Part shown: positions 1 to 12,600 of the stretch, one piece after another
How positions within the stretch are numbered: the stretch's first letter is position 1
How the letters are laid out: the number at the start of each line of letters is the position of its first letter
Origin: Neckera pumila
Taxonomy: Eukaryota; Streptophyta; Bryopsida; Hypnales; Neckeraceae
Assembly: GCA_963969595.1 (NCBI GenBank)
Contig: OZ018411.1
Coordinates: forward strand, 4,342,501-4,406,500
Direction: 5' to 3'
DNA: 64,000 nucleotides
Made by a program: the position numbers and the translations under genes
The notes under the pieces: model-generated
Database searches by the model: none
What the model saw: only the letters and a program-made list of their open reading frames with translations
What the model was told of the DNA's origin: nothing

Positions 1-541
1 CACTTGTCCAAAAAAAAACACTGCTTTAGGCAACTTGTGGAAAAATATTGGTGGTATCTTTTGACATGCACCAAGTTGGAGAGTGGCACCATGAAAAGGC
101 AATTTCAATTCTGATATGCATAATTGTTTTAAGAAATGATTCCGTTTCCAAAAATGATACTGAAGCATATTTGTTTTTTCCGTTTGGTAACTATAACATT
201 TATAGATTGAAGTTGAGAGCAATTGCACAAACTGAAACTGCCATTTTAACTGAAATTTGTCAATGTATTGGACATTCCGTTACAAGATAATAAACCAATT
301 GATTTTGCTAAATCTAGATACTTGCTAAGTCATCTCAAATACACTAATCATGACAATACTAAAGTAACAACACCTAAAGTTGTCTTTAGAAGCTTTGGTT
401 AGGTCTTCCTGGGAGCCAAAAGGAGAACCTAGTATGCATTTTTTGACCCCTTTATGAATAAAATACAAATTTTCAAAGAGCTAAAAATTGGTGTATCCAA
501 AGTCGACACCAGGCTCTCATAAATAGAGGCCGTACATCTTA

Positions 542-583
542 GACTAGAAATACCTGACTAGAAATACCTGACTAGAAATACCT
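542..583. repeat. Three tandem copies of a 14-bp unit
   Basis: The unit GACTAGAAATACCT occurs three times head to tail with no mismatch. It is a small minisatellite-like duplication with no visible function. Confidence 0.9.
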
Positions 584-607
584 GTGTTACTTAAAAATCA
601 AACTTGC

Positions 608-759
608 CATAACATTCAGTAGCTCTACAGTGATGGTGTGGTATACTCCACACCCCAATAGTGTTTCATCAGTAACTGATGAATTAGACAGGTGGAGGAT
701 GTAGAACCACCATCACTGTAGAACCAAGGCAACATCAACACATGCTACTGAATGTTATG
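608..759. mobile_element. Small fold-back element (MITE-like)
   Basis: The left end (CATAACATTCAGTAGC) and the right end (GCTACTGAATGTTATG) are exact inverted repeats. Further inverted similarity follows inside: CTACAGTGATGGTG on the left and CACCATCACTGTAG on the right. The same terminal motif, GCTAYTRAATGTTAT, reappears near 37620 and near 58563, so this looks like a dispersed family. There is no coding capacity and I could not define a target duplication. Confidence 0.6.
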
Positions 760-1881
760 TGTAAGATGGCTTTGGGGCACGGGTAATCTTCTCTTGAATG
801 ATATTCTTTTTCTTCTTAAGTTCTGGCATGAGAAAAGTGTCTGTACGCAATCTGTCAGCAGTTTTTCTGAAAGCTTTGGATTTCCCACAAATTGAATTTC
901 CCACTCTCTGCAATTAGTGCCTCTTGCGCTAATTGGATTAACTTGAGTAGTAACTACAATCGCCTAAAATAACTGGCATAGTTACAAATGGTATTGTTGA
1001 ATGATATTGAACTCCATTTGTAACTTCAATGATATTGAGCTCCATTTGTTGGAGGATTTGTGCCAAAGAAAACAGTTGTCACTGTTTTAAGTGACAACCA
1101 CCCACTCTCCACACCCTCAAGACATAGTTAGGAGAACTGCCAGAGTGACCAAAGCTATGCTTCTAATAATCAAATTTAACGCTTCTCAGAAGGTTATTTC
1201 CTCGATCACTATGTCCATACCAATGAGAATAGATTCGCCTCAAATCCCTCAAATGTTGCCAAGTCCAAATCCGCTAAATTATAATTATTTCCCTCCTCAA
1301 AACCTCGAATTACCGAGACATCTATGCAGTTCAACTATTTCTCCGAGTTTCAGAAGTCAGTCGGTAGCCGCAAATCCGTCCTGGCCGGTGCATCCAGGTG
1401 GACCCCAATCTGGGGGTTAAAAAACACCGCCTATAAAAAAAGAGTCCAAAGTCCACAAAAAGCTTATTACACAACGAAAGCTCCACTTGTCAATTTCATG
1501 ACCTTTGCATTGAATTTGCTTGCTCATTAAGTGTCCGTAGTCTGCCAAACTGAATTTCCTACCGACAGTACAGACTTTCATACAGACTTTTGGACGGAGA
1601 GGAACGGCCAAGAGTAATCCCCAATGGACTGTAATCACCATTGTGTCCATGTGCACTAGCTAGAGCTGGGGATCCATTGTCTAGTAATCCTTCTTGAGAT
1701 TTGAGAGCTTGCACCGACATTCACTGCGCAAGGTTTGTTTGAATTGGGATCCTGATTGAATTTGTTGGTAGCACGTTCCAGCTTGCGCAAGATGCCAGAC
1801 CTTGACTGCTCCTTTCAGACCGACAGAACTTCGGAGCTTCAGCAAATTTTCTTGCCAAGAAATGGGTACCAGGGTGGTGAC

Positions 1882-4462
1882 ATGAAGAAAGAGAGAGTCA
1901 ATTCTAAGAAGCTGGAGTCGAATGGCTTGCAGGGCAGAGGCCATGTCTGGGACTACAGGTATGCTGGACATAATGTTAGTTTGAGTGAGCTTGAAAGCTG
2001 GAGTTGAAGTGTAGATTTTGTGAATAATTTGAGCTTGTGAAGAAGATGATCAAATGCGGATTTGACTGATTTAGCATTCACATATGCTGACTGCTAGCAC
2101 TTGTTCAAAATTCAAACTTATTTGGCCAACAAGACTGGTATTCTGTGTTGCTTACCGCAAGATGATACCCTTGCTATCTATCTTGCTTGCTAACCAAGAC
2201 TCTAAATCTTGCTGCCATTGCATCTGTGGACAATTTGTCCAATTGCTTGAAGAAATTTCATCATCTTTTTGTCCCTAATTCATCATCAGCATCTTAGTTC
2301 CCTTCCCCAGTATTTATGGTCTAAGTAGACCATGAGAAACCCTCAATTGGTCTAGGTGGTCTTCTCGAGGGTCATTTCTCGGGTCTCCGCATGTTTCCAC
2401 TATTGTGGCTACTGGACAACCTGTGCAGAATTTTAATTGGTTTTGTATCATAATAGATATCAGTCTACACTTCACCCTCTCAAATCACAGTCTCGAGGGG
2501 ACAATGAATGAACTGTCACGGATGTTCAAAACTTGATATTTGAATCAGTTATTCAATCAAATGTATACATATGACAGATTTTTCTGGACATAAAAGGAAT
2601 ATGTGCCTCGTTAGATTTTAGAAACGGTTGAGCGTATGGTAAAACTTGAGAAGTGTATGATGCCGGTTTTGATGTGTAGATGGTCAGCTACTACTAGGAA
2701 ACTGAACCGAGCTAAACGACTGAATCTGGGAAGTTTCTGACATAACGTCATTTTCGTTAAATTGGCGATAGTTTGTGGCCTGAAATTAGACCTTTGTGAA
2801 TATATGTGTCAAGATTTTTGGCTTGTGGAATATCGCCAGTTTAACGAAATTCACAATTTCTTGCAGGACTTTGAGCTTGAAAGGGGAATCGGCTCCAAAG
2901 AAGGCCCGGGGGAAAGAAAGCTCCAAGCACTTTGGGGTGCGATTCAGGCCTGACCTCCGCAAGTGGGTGGCCGAGATTCGAGTGGCCGAGTGGAAATCTG
3001 TGGACAAGAAGGTAACATAATCATGTGATTTTTCATTTTTTTTTGCACAGTATTCATTAGATTAACTCCTACTGTAATAAGTTGTCAAACTAAAATACAG
3101 TAACTTCACTTATAGAAAATCATAATATGTAATTGTAAGTCTTGCAAAATATCTCTACAACTGATTGATGCTGAGCATACTTTTGTTTTCTCATTGATAT
3201 ATACTACTCCAGAGTATGATTTTTCCTGAATGCAAACTTTCACCATTCATCTCTACATTTGTGAATTAACAGAAGTTTTGCCAAATTTCATCAATGGACA
3301 TTCCCTTAGGTATGGCTGGGCACCTTCGACACCGAGGTGGGCGCGGCACGAGCAGTGGATGCTGCCCGAAAGCTTCTCAAGTGCAAGAAGAAGAGGCTGC
3401 CCAATTTCCCATGCTTGAATCTGGACGCCTATGCCGAGACTATTCCCGCCCATTTAAATTTGAATGACCTTGAAAATGACGCCCTGTTCAAAGAGGTCAC
3501 ACAATTTGTCAAGCACAAGGTCCAAGAGTATGCAGCCAGCTTTGGCCCCAGCACGCTCAGTGATTGCGTCTCTGTTGTAACCTCACATCCGACTAGCTTC
3601 GATTCTCAGCCTACGACGTCTCTTCATACCCAACAACAACACGAGTTTTCATTCCACTCGCAACCCTCATTTGTTTCTTCATGTGAAGATCAAAGCAGCT
3701 TATTCTTGTATCAAGATAGGAACTTCCCATGTCAAGGTTTACCCAACGTATCATCATCTTTGAGCAGCTCCAATTCCGAGGAAGAGGAATTTGATTGGGC
3801 TCACATCCATGAACCTTCGTGTAGTTTTGATGCACTCAGCCCGTTTCGTAGTTACACAGATTCGATAGATGATCAATCCATGGTCGAATGTGAGACGATG
3901 AATGCCAAGTCGCATTTGTCAAGGGAAGAGCAAATTTTTTTCTTTCTTATGGATGATATCAGGGATGATGAGCTTTTGCTGGATAATGTGTTGGTGGATG
4001 GTTCTGAATATGGCATTCCGAGCAATGACCAAGCATATAATTGTGCTCAAGAGCTCACAAGCATGGACGTTTCTTACGATGAGGTGAGTCATGAATTGGA
4101 AATGTGGTATAATTTTGAATGCCTAACATTTGTTTATGGATGCTTGATGTGTCATTTTTACTCATTTTTCAATGCAATAATTGTGGAACAAAGCATTTCC
4201 ACAAGTCCTTCAACTTTAGATATAAATTTGAATTTACATAGGTTTGTAACAAGTTTGTACATAGGTTTGTAACAAGTTTGTGGATGCTTTTATGGTGCAG
4301 TTGGCTTCCAACAATTGCTGGACAAAGCCTGATAACCAGTACTACATGTCCGAATTTCAAATAACAGCTTCCAGCACTGTTGATATAAGCATGCAGTCAC
4401 AGCTTCACCCTTTTCAGAATAGTTTTCTCATGAGCCCATCAGATTGCCTACAAGTTTACTAG
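1882..4462 (+). CDS. AP2/ERF-domain transcription factor (four-exon model)
   Basis: Nuclear DNA-binding protein of the AP2/ERF family. Exons: 1882-1958 (tentative), 2867-3011, 3310-4083 and 4301-4462; all joins keep phase and give about 385 residues. The AP2 domain spans exons 2 and 3: KHFGVRFRPDLRKWVAEIRV, then WLGTFDTEVGAARAVDAARK after the intron. The WVAEIR and WLGTFDT cores and the AARAxDAA helix are diagnostic. A lysine-rich stretch (KCKKKR) follows and may act as a nuclear signal. The C-terminal half is rich in Ser and Gln with an acidic patch (EEEEFDW), typical of activation regions. The FGVR start and the longer strand 2-3 loop (AEWKSVDKK) differ from the usual YRGVR form, so I assign no ERF subgroup. 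Exon 2 has no in-frame ATG before the domain, so an upstream exon is required. The ATG at 1882 with donor CAG/GTATGC at 1958 fits the phase but is the least certain part. Confidence 0.82.
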
Positions 4463-6214
4463 TTGGTGGTGGACACTATAATCATGTACAAGGTTGATTG
4501 ATCCTGTAGCTCGGTAAGGACGTGGAGGATGCAAAGTTCTGATGAATGACTTTCAAGGTTCGTGTGGAAACAATGGAAGAATGCATGTATTTCAATTTGG
4601 TTCAGATAGATAATTGTATGGTTGATGACAACAACAGTTGGAGACCCGTTGATCACGGTTTCCAAATGTAACCCTAAAATGATGGGCCCATTGCCGTTCT
4701 CGTGAACCATGCAATTATCCTCTGACATGGTGAATATGAGCATTCCTCATTTTTACAAAAACCATTAAAGTCATTCATCGGACATTTGAGTCATTCATGG
4801 TAATTATTACAAGAGTTAACAAATGTTATGAATTGGAATAGTAGCAATCCGGCCTCGATGCCAAAAGTTTGAAACCTTGGTGATCAATGGTGTCAATACA
4901 TCTTATTACAGACAGGTGCTAGTCTCGTTACAGACAGGTTACAGAAAGGTTTAGTTTGTTTTGTACATTGACCCCTGTGTAAGTTTGGATGTTATGATTT
5001 CTCACTTTGTACGTGATATTTGAGTAACATTTTGATTATTAACACCATATAAAATTTTGTACAAGTATTGACATTTCCTTACCAAAGTAATTCTTCTTTG
5101 TCTCATTTTATGATGAATCATCTTCAAAATTTTTGGTCATATGCATATCCCAAATGCAATCCGAGGATGCTACATGGCATGAACCACCAATTTTTTTTTT
5201 ACGCAAAGCCTTAGAGGGCACAATTTATATTTCTAAGACTTAAGTCCTTAAATACTTTGTCCTAAATCCCAACTCTCACTTAGGAAACAATAGAGATGTT
5301 ATATAAGTACTTAACGAGTTTCATGTAAAGTTCATGTAAAGTTATTTTTCCATCACAAGCTCCAAACACAGTTTGGTCAAAGAATGTGGTGCACACTTTA
5401 GAGTTTTGAATCTCATACATTCCTTGTAGTGTGTTTGCATAACTTAATGGATTTTTCTAATATTATCACCTATTTTAAGACTACAATTTATTTTCAAATG
5501 TGTTAGGTTTATTTTGGACATACATTTTCTGTCTCCACAAAAAAAAATATAAATTTGAACATGGCACTCCATCCCAAGGAAATTTGGATTTACTTATCCC
5601 AAACACTACTGACTACTCCCATTGGTGAGCTCATTATTGACAATGATTACCCAATTGTGTGATCACTATAGTCTTGATCCAATTGAATCTTAATGGAACT
5701 TTGTCGAGTGATGCACAATTCAATAATCTTCCAAATCCTTCATTTCTTTCATATATTTGTGCGACGGTAAAGGAATTCCAAGCACATTTGTGTGGTGCCA
5801 AGGTTATTTTTTCCACTGCTCATGTCTAACCACCCGTACTCTAGTAGGCAACATGGAATTAACCACGTTTGAACCTCAATTGGATTCACGATGCTGTTGC
5901 ATTAACTTATGTACATGCTGAGCTAGAGTTCAAACTAGGTGAGGTAGAATCTTAACGAACAGTACGACACTCACACATACCGTTGGAGTCGACTACCTGT
6001 CCACAATTGTAGGCAACCAAACCATACTAATAACTTAAGTTAAGCCTATTTGGTCACGTATAAAAGTTAAGCTCTTGCTACACATCCCTGTCCAATATTT
6101 TGTAGCTAAGCTTACCACCTAAAACCTAATCGTGCCATGATTGAATCTGGCGACGCTAAGATCATCAACAACAGACAAGCAGTATCTTGTGCAGTATTTT
6201 CATATATATATATA

Positions 6215-6610
6215 CTAGTGTACCCTGTGCTGTTGCCACAGCCAAAATCATAGTAAAAATAATTTTCTAATTTTTTAATTCATAATAAAAACTTTCAAAT
6301 TCAATATCTTTTACACCGTCATTCCAAACGTCACAAAACAAAGCCCATCCACCCTTCCTGGCCAAGAGTTTTTTAATGGTACCAATAATGTGACCGAAGT
6401 CAAAGTCAAAGTAATTTTCTGATTTATCCATAAATACTTCAAAATTCAATAACTTCCGCACCATAGCTCCAAACACCACGAAACCAAGCCCGTGCATCCC
6501 TCCTCGCCAAGCACTTTCCGATGGTACCAAGCACGCGGCCAGGGGACGCATAGTCCAGGAGATCTCACCGTAACAAAGAAAAGAAAAGAAAAGAAAACAA
6601 CCAACCAAAC
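6215..6610 (-). mobile_element. Helitron-like non-autonomous element, 3' end at 6215
   Basis: Read on the minus strand, the element ends in a small hairpin (GCTGT-GGCA-ACAGC), then CACAGGGTACACTAG, followed by host T. CTAG before T with a hairpin about ten bases upstream is the Helitron 3' signature. Inside, two diverged tandem units of about 150 bp carry GGTACCATCGGAAAG-like and GGTACCATTAAAAAA-like starts. The unit is shared with the element ending at 36400. The 5' end is not defined, and the upper boundary is only where recognisable similarity stops. A 113-codon open frame across it is a by-product of the repeat. Confidence 0.45.
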
Positions 6611-8217
6611 TTAAGGTATGGATTGCACCTGATGTGGAGCCTCAAGCCTTCCGTCCTGCTCCATATCCGGAGAGCCTCCTCAGTCTGGCCAGGCAATTTG
6701 CTTGGCAATGGTATGGCAATGGTATGTGGGCTGTCAGTCATCAAAACCTAACCCCAATGCCCTTTGTTAACACACACACACTCCTCCTTCATGGGCCAGG
6801 GAGAACTGACCCCTGTATTGCCCCAAGTTTTATCCTTGCAGAAAACACTGAAATTCTTTATTTGCCACATTTGATAAAATGTGCAATTTCTGAATTCATA
6901 TTTGCACTCAAAGGCCCTGAATTAGTTAAAAGACATGAAGAAATACAAAATTTAAGTGGTACAAAATAGGGGGCAATTTTTACATTTACCCTTTGAACGG
7001 GGCAATAGAGGGGTCAGTCCTCCTTGGCGCTCCTCTTCTTCATGGGCCTAAAGAACTTGGTAAAAAATATGAATATTTGGGGTCGTATTTAAGTTAGTAT
7101 TATTTCATCCTAATTTTTTTTTAATTTAAGCAATTCTTAAAGTAAAATTTGAAAAAAAGGTTTTGTTCTACTTATTAAGAATTTACTCCAAGTATTGATA
7201 TTTTTTACAATTTACTCCAATAATCTCCAAAATTTGTAGAAAATTTAAGAAATCGGTATTGAATATTTATATATTATTTTTTAATAATATTCTGGAAAAT
7301 TTTGGAATATATTATTGAAAATAAAAATATTTTGAGTGATATTTTATACAAAGATATTTCACGCAATAAAATTTGTGAAATTCATATGACAAAATTTCAA
7401 AATAAATTTTCATTCTACTTACTAATAAGTATCAAAAAAACTATACTTGTATTAAAATAAAATTCTACCACTGTTAAATTTGATTAAAATTGAAAAATAA
7501 TCAAAATTTGCTTAAATTTTAAAATCGTTTTATACAAGTTTTTTTGTTTACCTCAACATGTCCAAAATTGGTTGAAAAATCTAGTTTCTCAATTAGTTAT
7601 GACAATTTTTGAAGTAATACTATATGTAAATACCATGAGAATCACTCTAGGTATTGTGTTGTTTCCTTTTCTTCTTTTTAGCATTCCAATAAAGATCACT
7701 TTCTTCCCCAGATAAGGTAAATAAGCTAATTATGGTCATAAATGGGAATAAGCCTATTGTAGACAAATTGTAAAGGTGGTCTATTTTCGAATTTTGAATG
7801 TACACAATAATATTATTTTGCCCACAATGGGTTTGCTTAACTTATAGTAGCCAACCCATTTCTGACCTCCCCATTTTTAATCTATAGGTTGCTTTCTTTC
7901 TATGAAATTGTAGCTCAATTCTCAGAGTAGTTGGCGATTGGTTGCAAGGCTCTCAATATTGCAACCAACCCTTGGTCGATTCTGCAATCAGTCTATGGTC
8001 AGAAATAGAAAGGCCTCTATGTCACCACTATAGGTCATAGAGAATCTTCTACTAAAAAATTCATAGTAATTACATTTTGTGTAATAAAATCTGGAAAAAT
8101 ATACAGTCCTTCCGAACTCTATTCATGTATACAGGAAATTTTTTGCACTCAACAACCTGCGCTCCAAATATTTGTAATTGCTTAATGGTTGGAAATTGGT
8201 CGGCTACATTACCATAA

Positions 8218-9143
8218 CCCCTAAAGTTCCATGACTATGTTCTCACCAAAAACGCTCTAAAATTGCCATTTTTAGTACAAGTATCCAATTTTTGAAAAAA
8301 AAACTTTTTTTGACACATATAACCGTAGGATCTTGTAGTACACTGACTTGAGAATATGTGGTAAAAATTTCAGAAATTCCCACCCCATGGATTGCAAGAA
8401 ATAAGCATTCAAAGTCACTAAAATCATTTTTTTGGCCCTGCGAAAAACAGGGCAGCAGCCCTTCATAAGCTCACTTTTTGATGAAAAAATGTTCAAAATG
8501 ATGGTGCTTCTTTGGATTCTTTTTCCTTCACAAGTTGGCTACATGTTTGGAAATTTTCACTTCATTTGAAATTGTACAACATATAGGAAAAAAATAGTAA
8601 GTAGATAGTAGTAGAGAATGATTCAAAATACAAAATTGTCAAGAATTTAATTATGGAATTGAAAAATGCTAACCCCAATGGTGGAAATGTTGTAATAAAT
8701 AATCCACATCCTAGGATTTTATTTTTTTCAAAAAATATTAAAACTTGAGTAAGATAAAGGACTTCAAAGTTTATTTTAAAGTAGAGAATCCTTAACTGCC
8801 CGCAAACTTAAAATCTTCATAACTTTTGACTCATTGATCAAAATGGGATGATTCAAAGCTTTTTACCTACATATAACTCTAGATTACCAATTTCAAATTT
8901 TTATTTTTGAAAAAAGTGATTTTTTTTTTATCTGCCCGGATTGTCTGGTTACGAAAAAAAGTAATATATTAGGCCATAACTTTTTACTCGTATTTCCAAA
9001 TGTCATGAAAATTGGTGCATATGAAAGATATTCCTTGCGCCCACTTTCTGTTAAAATTTCAGCCAAAAATATGGAAATCTCTAGTTGTACATACCTGCCC
9101 AAAATTTTATACGGCCAAAAAACACATGTTTGTCCTTTAGGGA
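8218..9143 (-). mobile_element. TTAA-flanked TIR element, copy A (subfamily 1)
   Basis: The left end is CCCCTAAAGTTCC preceded by ATAA, and the right end is GTCCTTTAGGGA followed by TTAA. The body is about 926 bp, AT-rich and without a transposase frame. It aligns along its length, in inverted orientation, with copies at 27190, 28772 and 52938. For example, the CATAGTCATGGAACTTT tail of the 27190 copy is found here near the left end as its complement. Confidence 0.75.
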
Positions 9144-9678
9144 TTAAGGTAATATGTTCTTAAAGCGACCATTTAAACCTACCTACCTCATCATTGACAA
9201 TAAAAGATATTTCAAGCAACATGTCAATACTTCCTAGATTGGGGTTGTAATTAGAACAAGGTCGCTTTTAGAGCAGAGTACCTTACCTTAGATAAAAATA
9301 CAGAACTCATCGACCAATTTTTTTTCTGATGATGATGTGTCAAATGCCCAATTGGCATACGTGGCATGACCCAGGAGTTCCAGAGCGGAAGCCCGTCCGT
9401 CAATTCCATTCCCCGAAGCTTTTCCATTCTTTCCCGAAATCCATCAATCTCCTTCAATTGCAACACTCTGATCAGCTCTTCCCTTTCGCAATTTTCCGAA
9501 TTTCTGCACCATCACCTCTCCCATGACCTTTCCCATGTTCTCTGAATCCCATTTCTGAGTCGCCCCAACAATGAAATCCACCACAACTTGACCTCTCTGG
9601 AGTTCATTCACCGTGGTGTTTCTTCATCTTGCTCGACCACACCCGATTGTTTCCCAACGTTGTGTGATTTCGCACACA

Positions 9679-12600
9679 ATGGCTGCCAGGATGCGAGCTC
9701 TTGAACTTCCTCGGATGTTGACGAGAAGCCTTCGCGGCTCGGCACATTGTGTGGGGCCGCATCATCGCCTCCTTCTTCCCTCGACGATGGTGTGTCAGCA
9801 GCAACAGTCGAGCGCTCCTCGTTGCCGTCGCAGTTCTTCCACGGAGTCGTTCGCGTGGAGCGTGGGATCGGAGCCTGGGTCGTCCACTGGTGGAGCTTCG
9901 CCAGGGAGCGCAACTGCAGGTGGGAAACTTTGATTTGCAACCCGAAACCCTATTCAAATGGTACCCGAACTAATTGCAGGTGGTAATAAACCCTAGTCGA
10001 GGTTTACGCTATATGATCACTGTTGGCCGTAACACTTTGTATATGCTCACTGATTCACCCAAGATTTATTCCGAATTCTTTTATTACTTCTTTGGATAAA
10101 GTTTGCATGCTGGCTTGGTATCTTGCTATCTTGCCATTAGCAACATTTAAAGAGCTAAGAGGAATTGAAGAGTGCTTAAGAAGTGCAAGTTCAGAAAGCG
10201 AGTTGATATTTCAATGTTTCCTCCGATTTATAAAGTATATAAGGGCTAAAGAATGTTGTTATGGCCTTACAAAATAGTCTGAAAGGAAAAGGTTCAGGCT
10301 TACAGGGGCTGAAGAATGTTATAGCCGTAATTATTCGATTGCTTTTTTTCTTAATTGTGAATTCGTATGAATAGGCGCAGCAGCAGCAGGAGGGGCAAAT
10401 GGTAAGCCATCAGGTGGTCAAGAATCAGCACATGAAGAAGAGGTCGTGGACGAAAAGACTCAAGTTCTGCGTGCGGCCATGAGCCATGTGGTATATATTT
10501 AAATATATATTGCCTGCCTCAAAAACTAAACTAAACTATAATGTGCTGCAGTTAAGATTATGTGGCCACCTTTCACGATGAGTTTGGATCTTGGGATAGG
10601 TTTCTTAGAACTGTATTGCATGTGAATTCACTTAAAATGGGAGAAGTTGAGCATAGAGTCATGTGATGGGACTTTGATGCAGGCCAAGCTAGGGTGGACA
10701 GAAGCTGCACTTGTGGAAGGTGCGAAAGACGCCAAGTTATCACCAGCGATTGTGGGCGCCTTTCCTCGCAAAGAAGCCGCTCTTGTGGAGGTGGAAAGAT
10801 CATATTGCTCTCTTTTTCTGGTCTTGTTTGTATTAGGTAGATATATCATTGACTGGACGTATTAACTCTAAGCCGATGTCCACTAAAACTTTAAAAGAAA
10901 AAAGAAATCTTCAATTTCTGTGTGGTGATACTTGATAGAGTTGGTTACATTTGTATGAAATCAGATTGTAAACATTTGATATGTATCAAAATTTATGATA
11001 GTTTGAGTGGCAAGGAGATAAAAATTTTGTGATTTTTTGTGCACTCTTGATTGCACGGCGTGTGGTTGGAATATAATCGTTCGGCAAGCTTCTCAAGCTT
11101 CTCAATGCGTTTTTAATCTGAATCCATGAAATTATTTAGTGTTCACAAAGTGCGTAGAAAGTTGTAGTCCTTGGGGTGGTGTGATTGGCATATTTCAAAA
11201 TTTTATGTGTTTTTTCATTTTATTAGTCTTGGATTGGACGTGTATTTCATACTCATACCTTATGGCAGTTCTTCATGGAAGAATGCGATCGTCATCTAGA
11301 AGACGAGGTGGAGACTCGTGAAAAGGAGTTGTCTGCCATGCTTCTTGCTGAGCGTATAGCCCAGATTGTGCGCTTACGTCTCCAAATGCAGATTCCGTTT
11401 CTCTCGAAGTGGCCCCAAGCTCTCAGTATACAGGTGATGACGTTGTCCAATTTATGTTGTTTGAATGTCCCCCTCGATAACTTCCTTGGATAGGCGCAAC
11501 ACCTTGGGCCTATCTCCTAATTCATTGACACACATTCTCTTACCTGATTTCAAGAATTTGAGATGGAATCCACTAATACTAATCAATTAAATAACTCCCA
11601 TATTGACACTCAGACATAGCGATTGAGTCCAAGCCATACCCTGATTTTTTAGTCGTCAGATGAACAATAAGATAGGTGCACTCATAGAAGAACTTAAGAA
11701 TGCTATGTCGGACTATTTCACGTTTTCATCTCTTGTCTTTTGCAGCATGTGGTTCGCGCATTTTATTCTATGAGTGATTCTTTCAACGCCCTTCTCGTTG
11801 CACCTCAATAGTTTCGCTTGATTGTTCTTCTGACAGGCACATCCTATGAATGCTGCGACGGCATTGAAGCAAAGAGCGGTGCTTATGGATGATATCTGGC
11901 ATGCAGCTGGCGATCGGTCGACAGACATGGATTGGTACACCAAGCGCGCGTTGTTAGGAGGTGTCTATACAGCTACTGAGCTGTACATGCTCACCGATTA
12001 TTCTGCAGGTATGGACTAGATATGTAAATCTCTTCTTGTCAAGGTAATCATTTTTCTTGCAGGAAGTTTTGAAGACTAGTTGGACCTGGGGCTTGTTGCG
12101 GAAAGTTGGATTGTCAGCGTGGGCACTCTGGATAGTATTGAAAACAACCAACGTGCTGGAAATTACTGAGGTTTAACAGCGAACACATGGCAATGTGATT
12201 GTTATAGGAATTAGGGGTGCGGGGGAGGATACTATTTGCGTCACTTTGAGCTTTTTAACATATTTACGACTGTGATTTTGGAAAGATACATAGATCTCTG
12301 GAGAGATCACTTTGTTTACAAGAGCCTTACTCGTTGAAATCGAATTTTCATCACCATGTATGAATTTCTTGTGCGATTTCAATGTGAGGTTGTAGACCAC
12401 CATTGGACAGTAGACAACCCCATTCCCATGCAAAGATCTGTAACCACAGACATTTAGCCAAGCCACGCTTACACCTCTTTACTAATTAGTTCAATCAAAT
12501 GCATGAGTAGATAGTAACAGGGGCATTATCGGAGACGGGATCAGGTCCCTAACGGATTTAGTATCCTCCATCTTATTGCCTTAAATTATTATGCTTTCGA

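Larger units (their letters stand above)
1..1881. other. Upstream intergenic region, no convincing gene
   Basis: I see no coding exon with family resemblance here. The open frames are short and lack codon or motif support. The stretch holds a 14-bp triplicate near 542-583 and a fold-back element at 608-759. Its last few hundred bases presumably hold the promoter and 5' leader of the AP2/ERF gene that follows. Confidence 0.5.
4463..9678. other. Intergenic region with Helitron-like and TTAA-flanked elements
   Basis: No gene is recognised. The stretch contains a Helitron-like segment ending at 6215 and a TTAA-flanked transposon copy at 8218-9143. The remainder is AT-rich sequence with short chance open frames. 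The GC content rises from about 9350 toward the COQ9 start, consistent with the promoter and 5' leader of that gene. Confidence 0.6.

Noticed and set aside
1091..1420. 109-codon plus-strand open frame
   Set aside because: Pro/Ser-rich composition with no motif, no clear splice partners and no homologous pattern I can name.
6267..6608. 113-codon minus-strand open frame
   Set aside because: It lies wholly inside the Helitron-like repeat, and a similar frame occurs in the second element at 35970-36248. The reading frame follows the repeat, not a conserved protein.
9604..9957. Minus-strand open frames opposite COQ9 exon 1
   Set aside because: Antisense shadows of the GC-rich, Arg/Ser-rich presequence exon.
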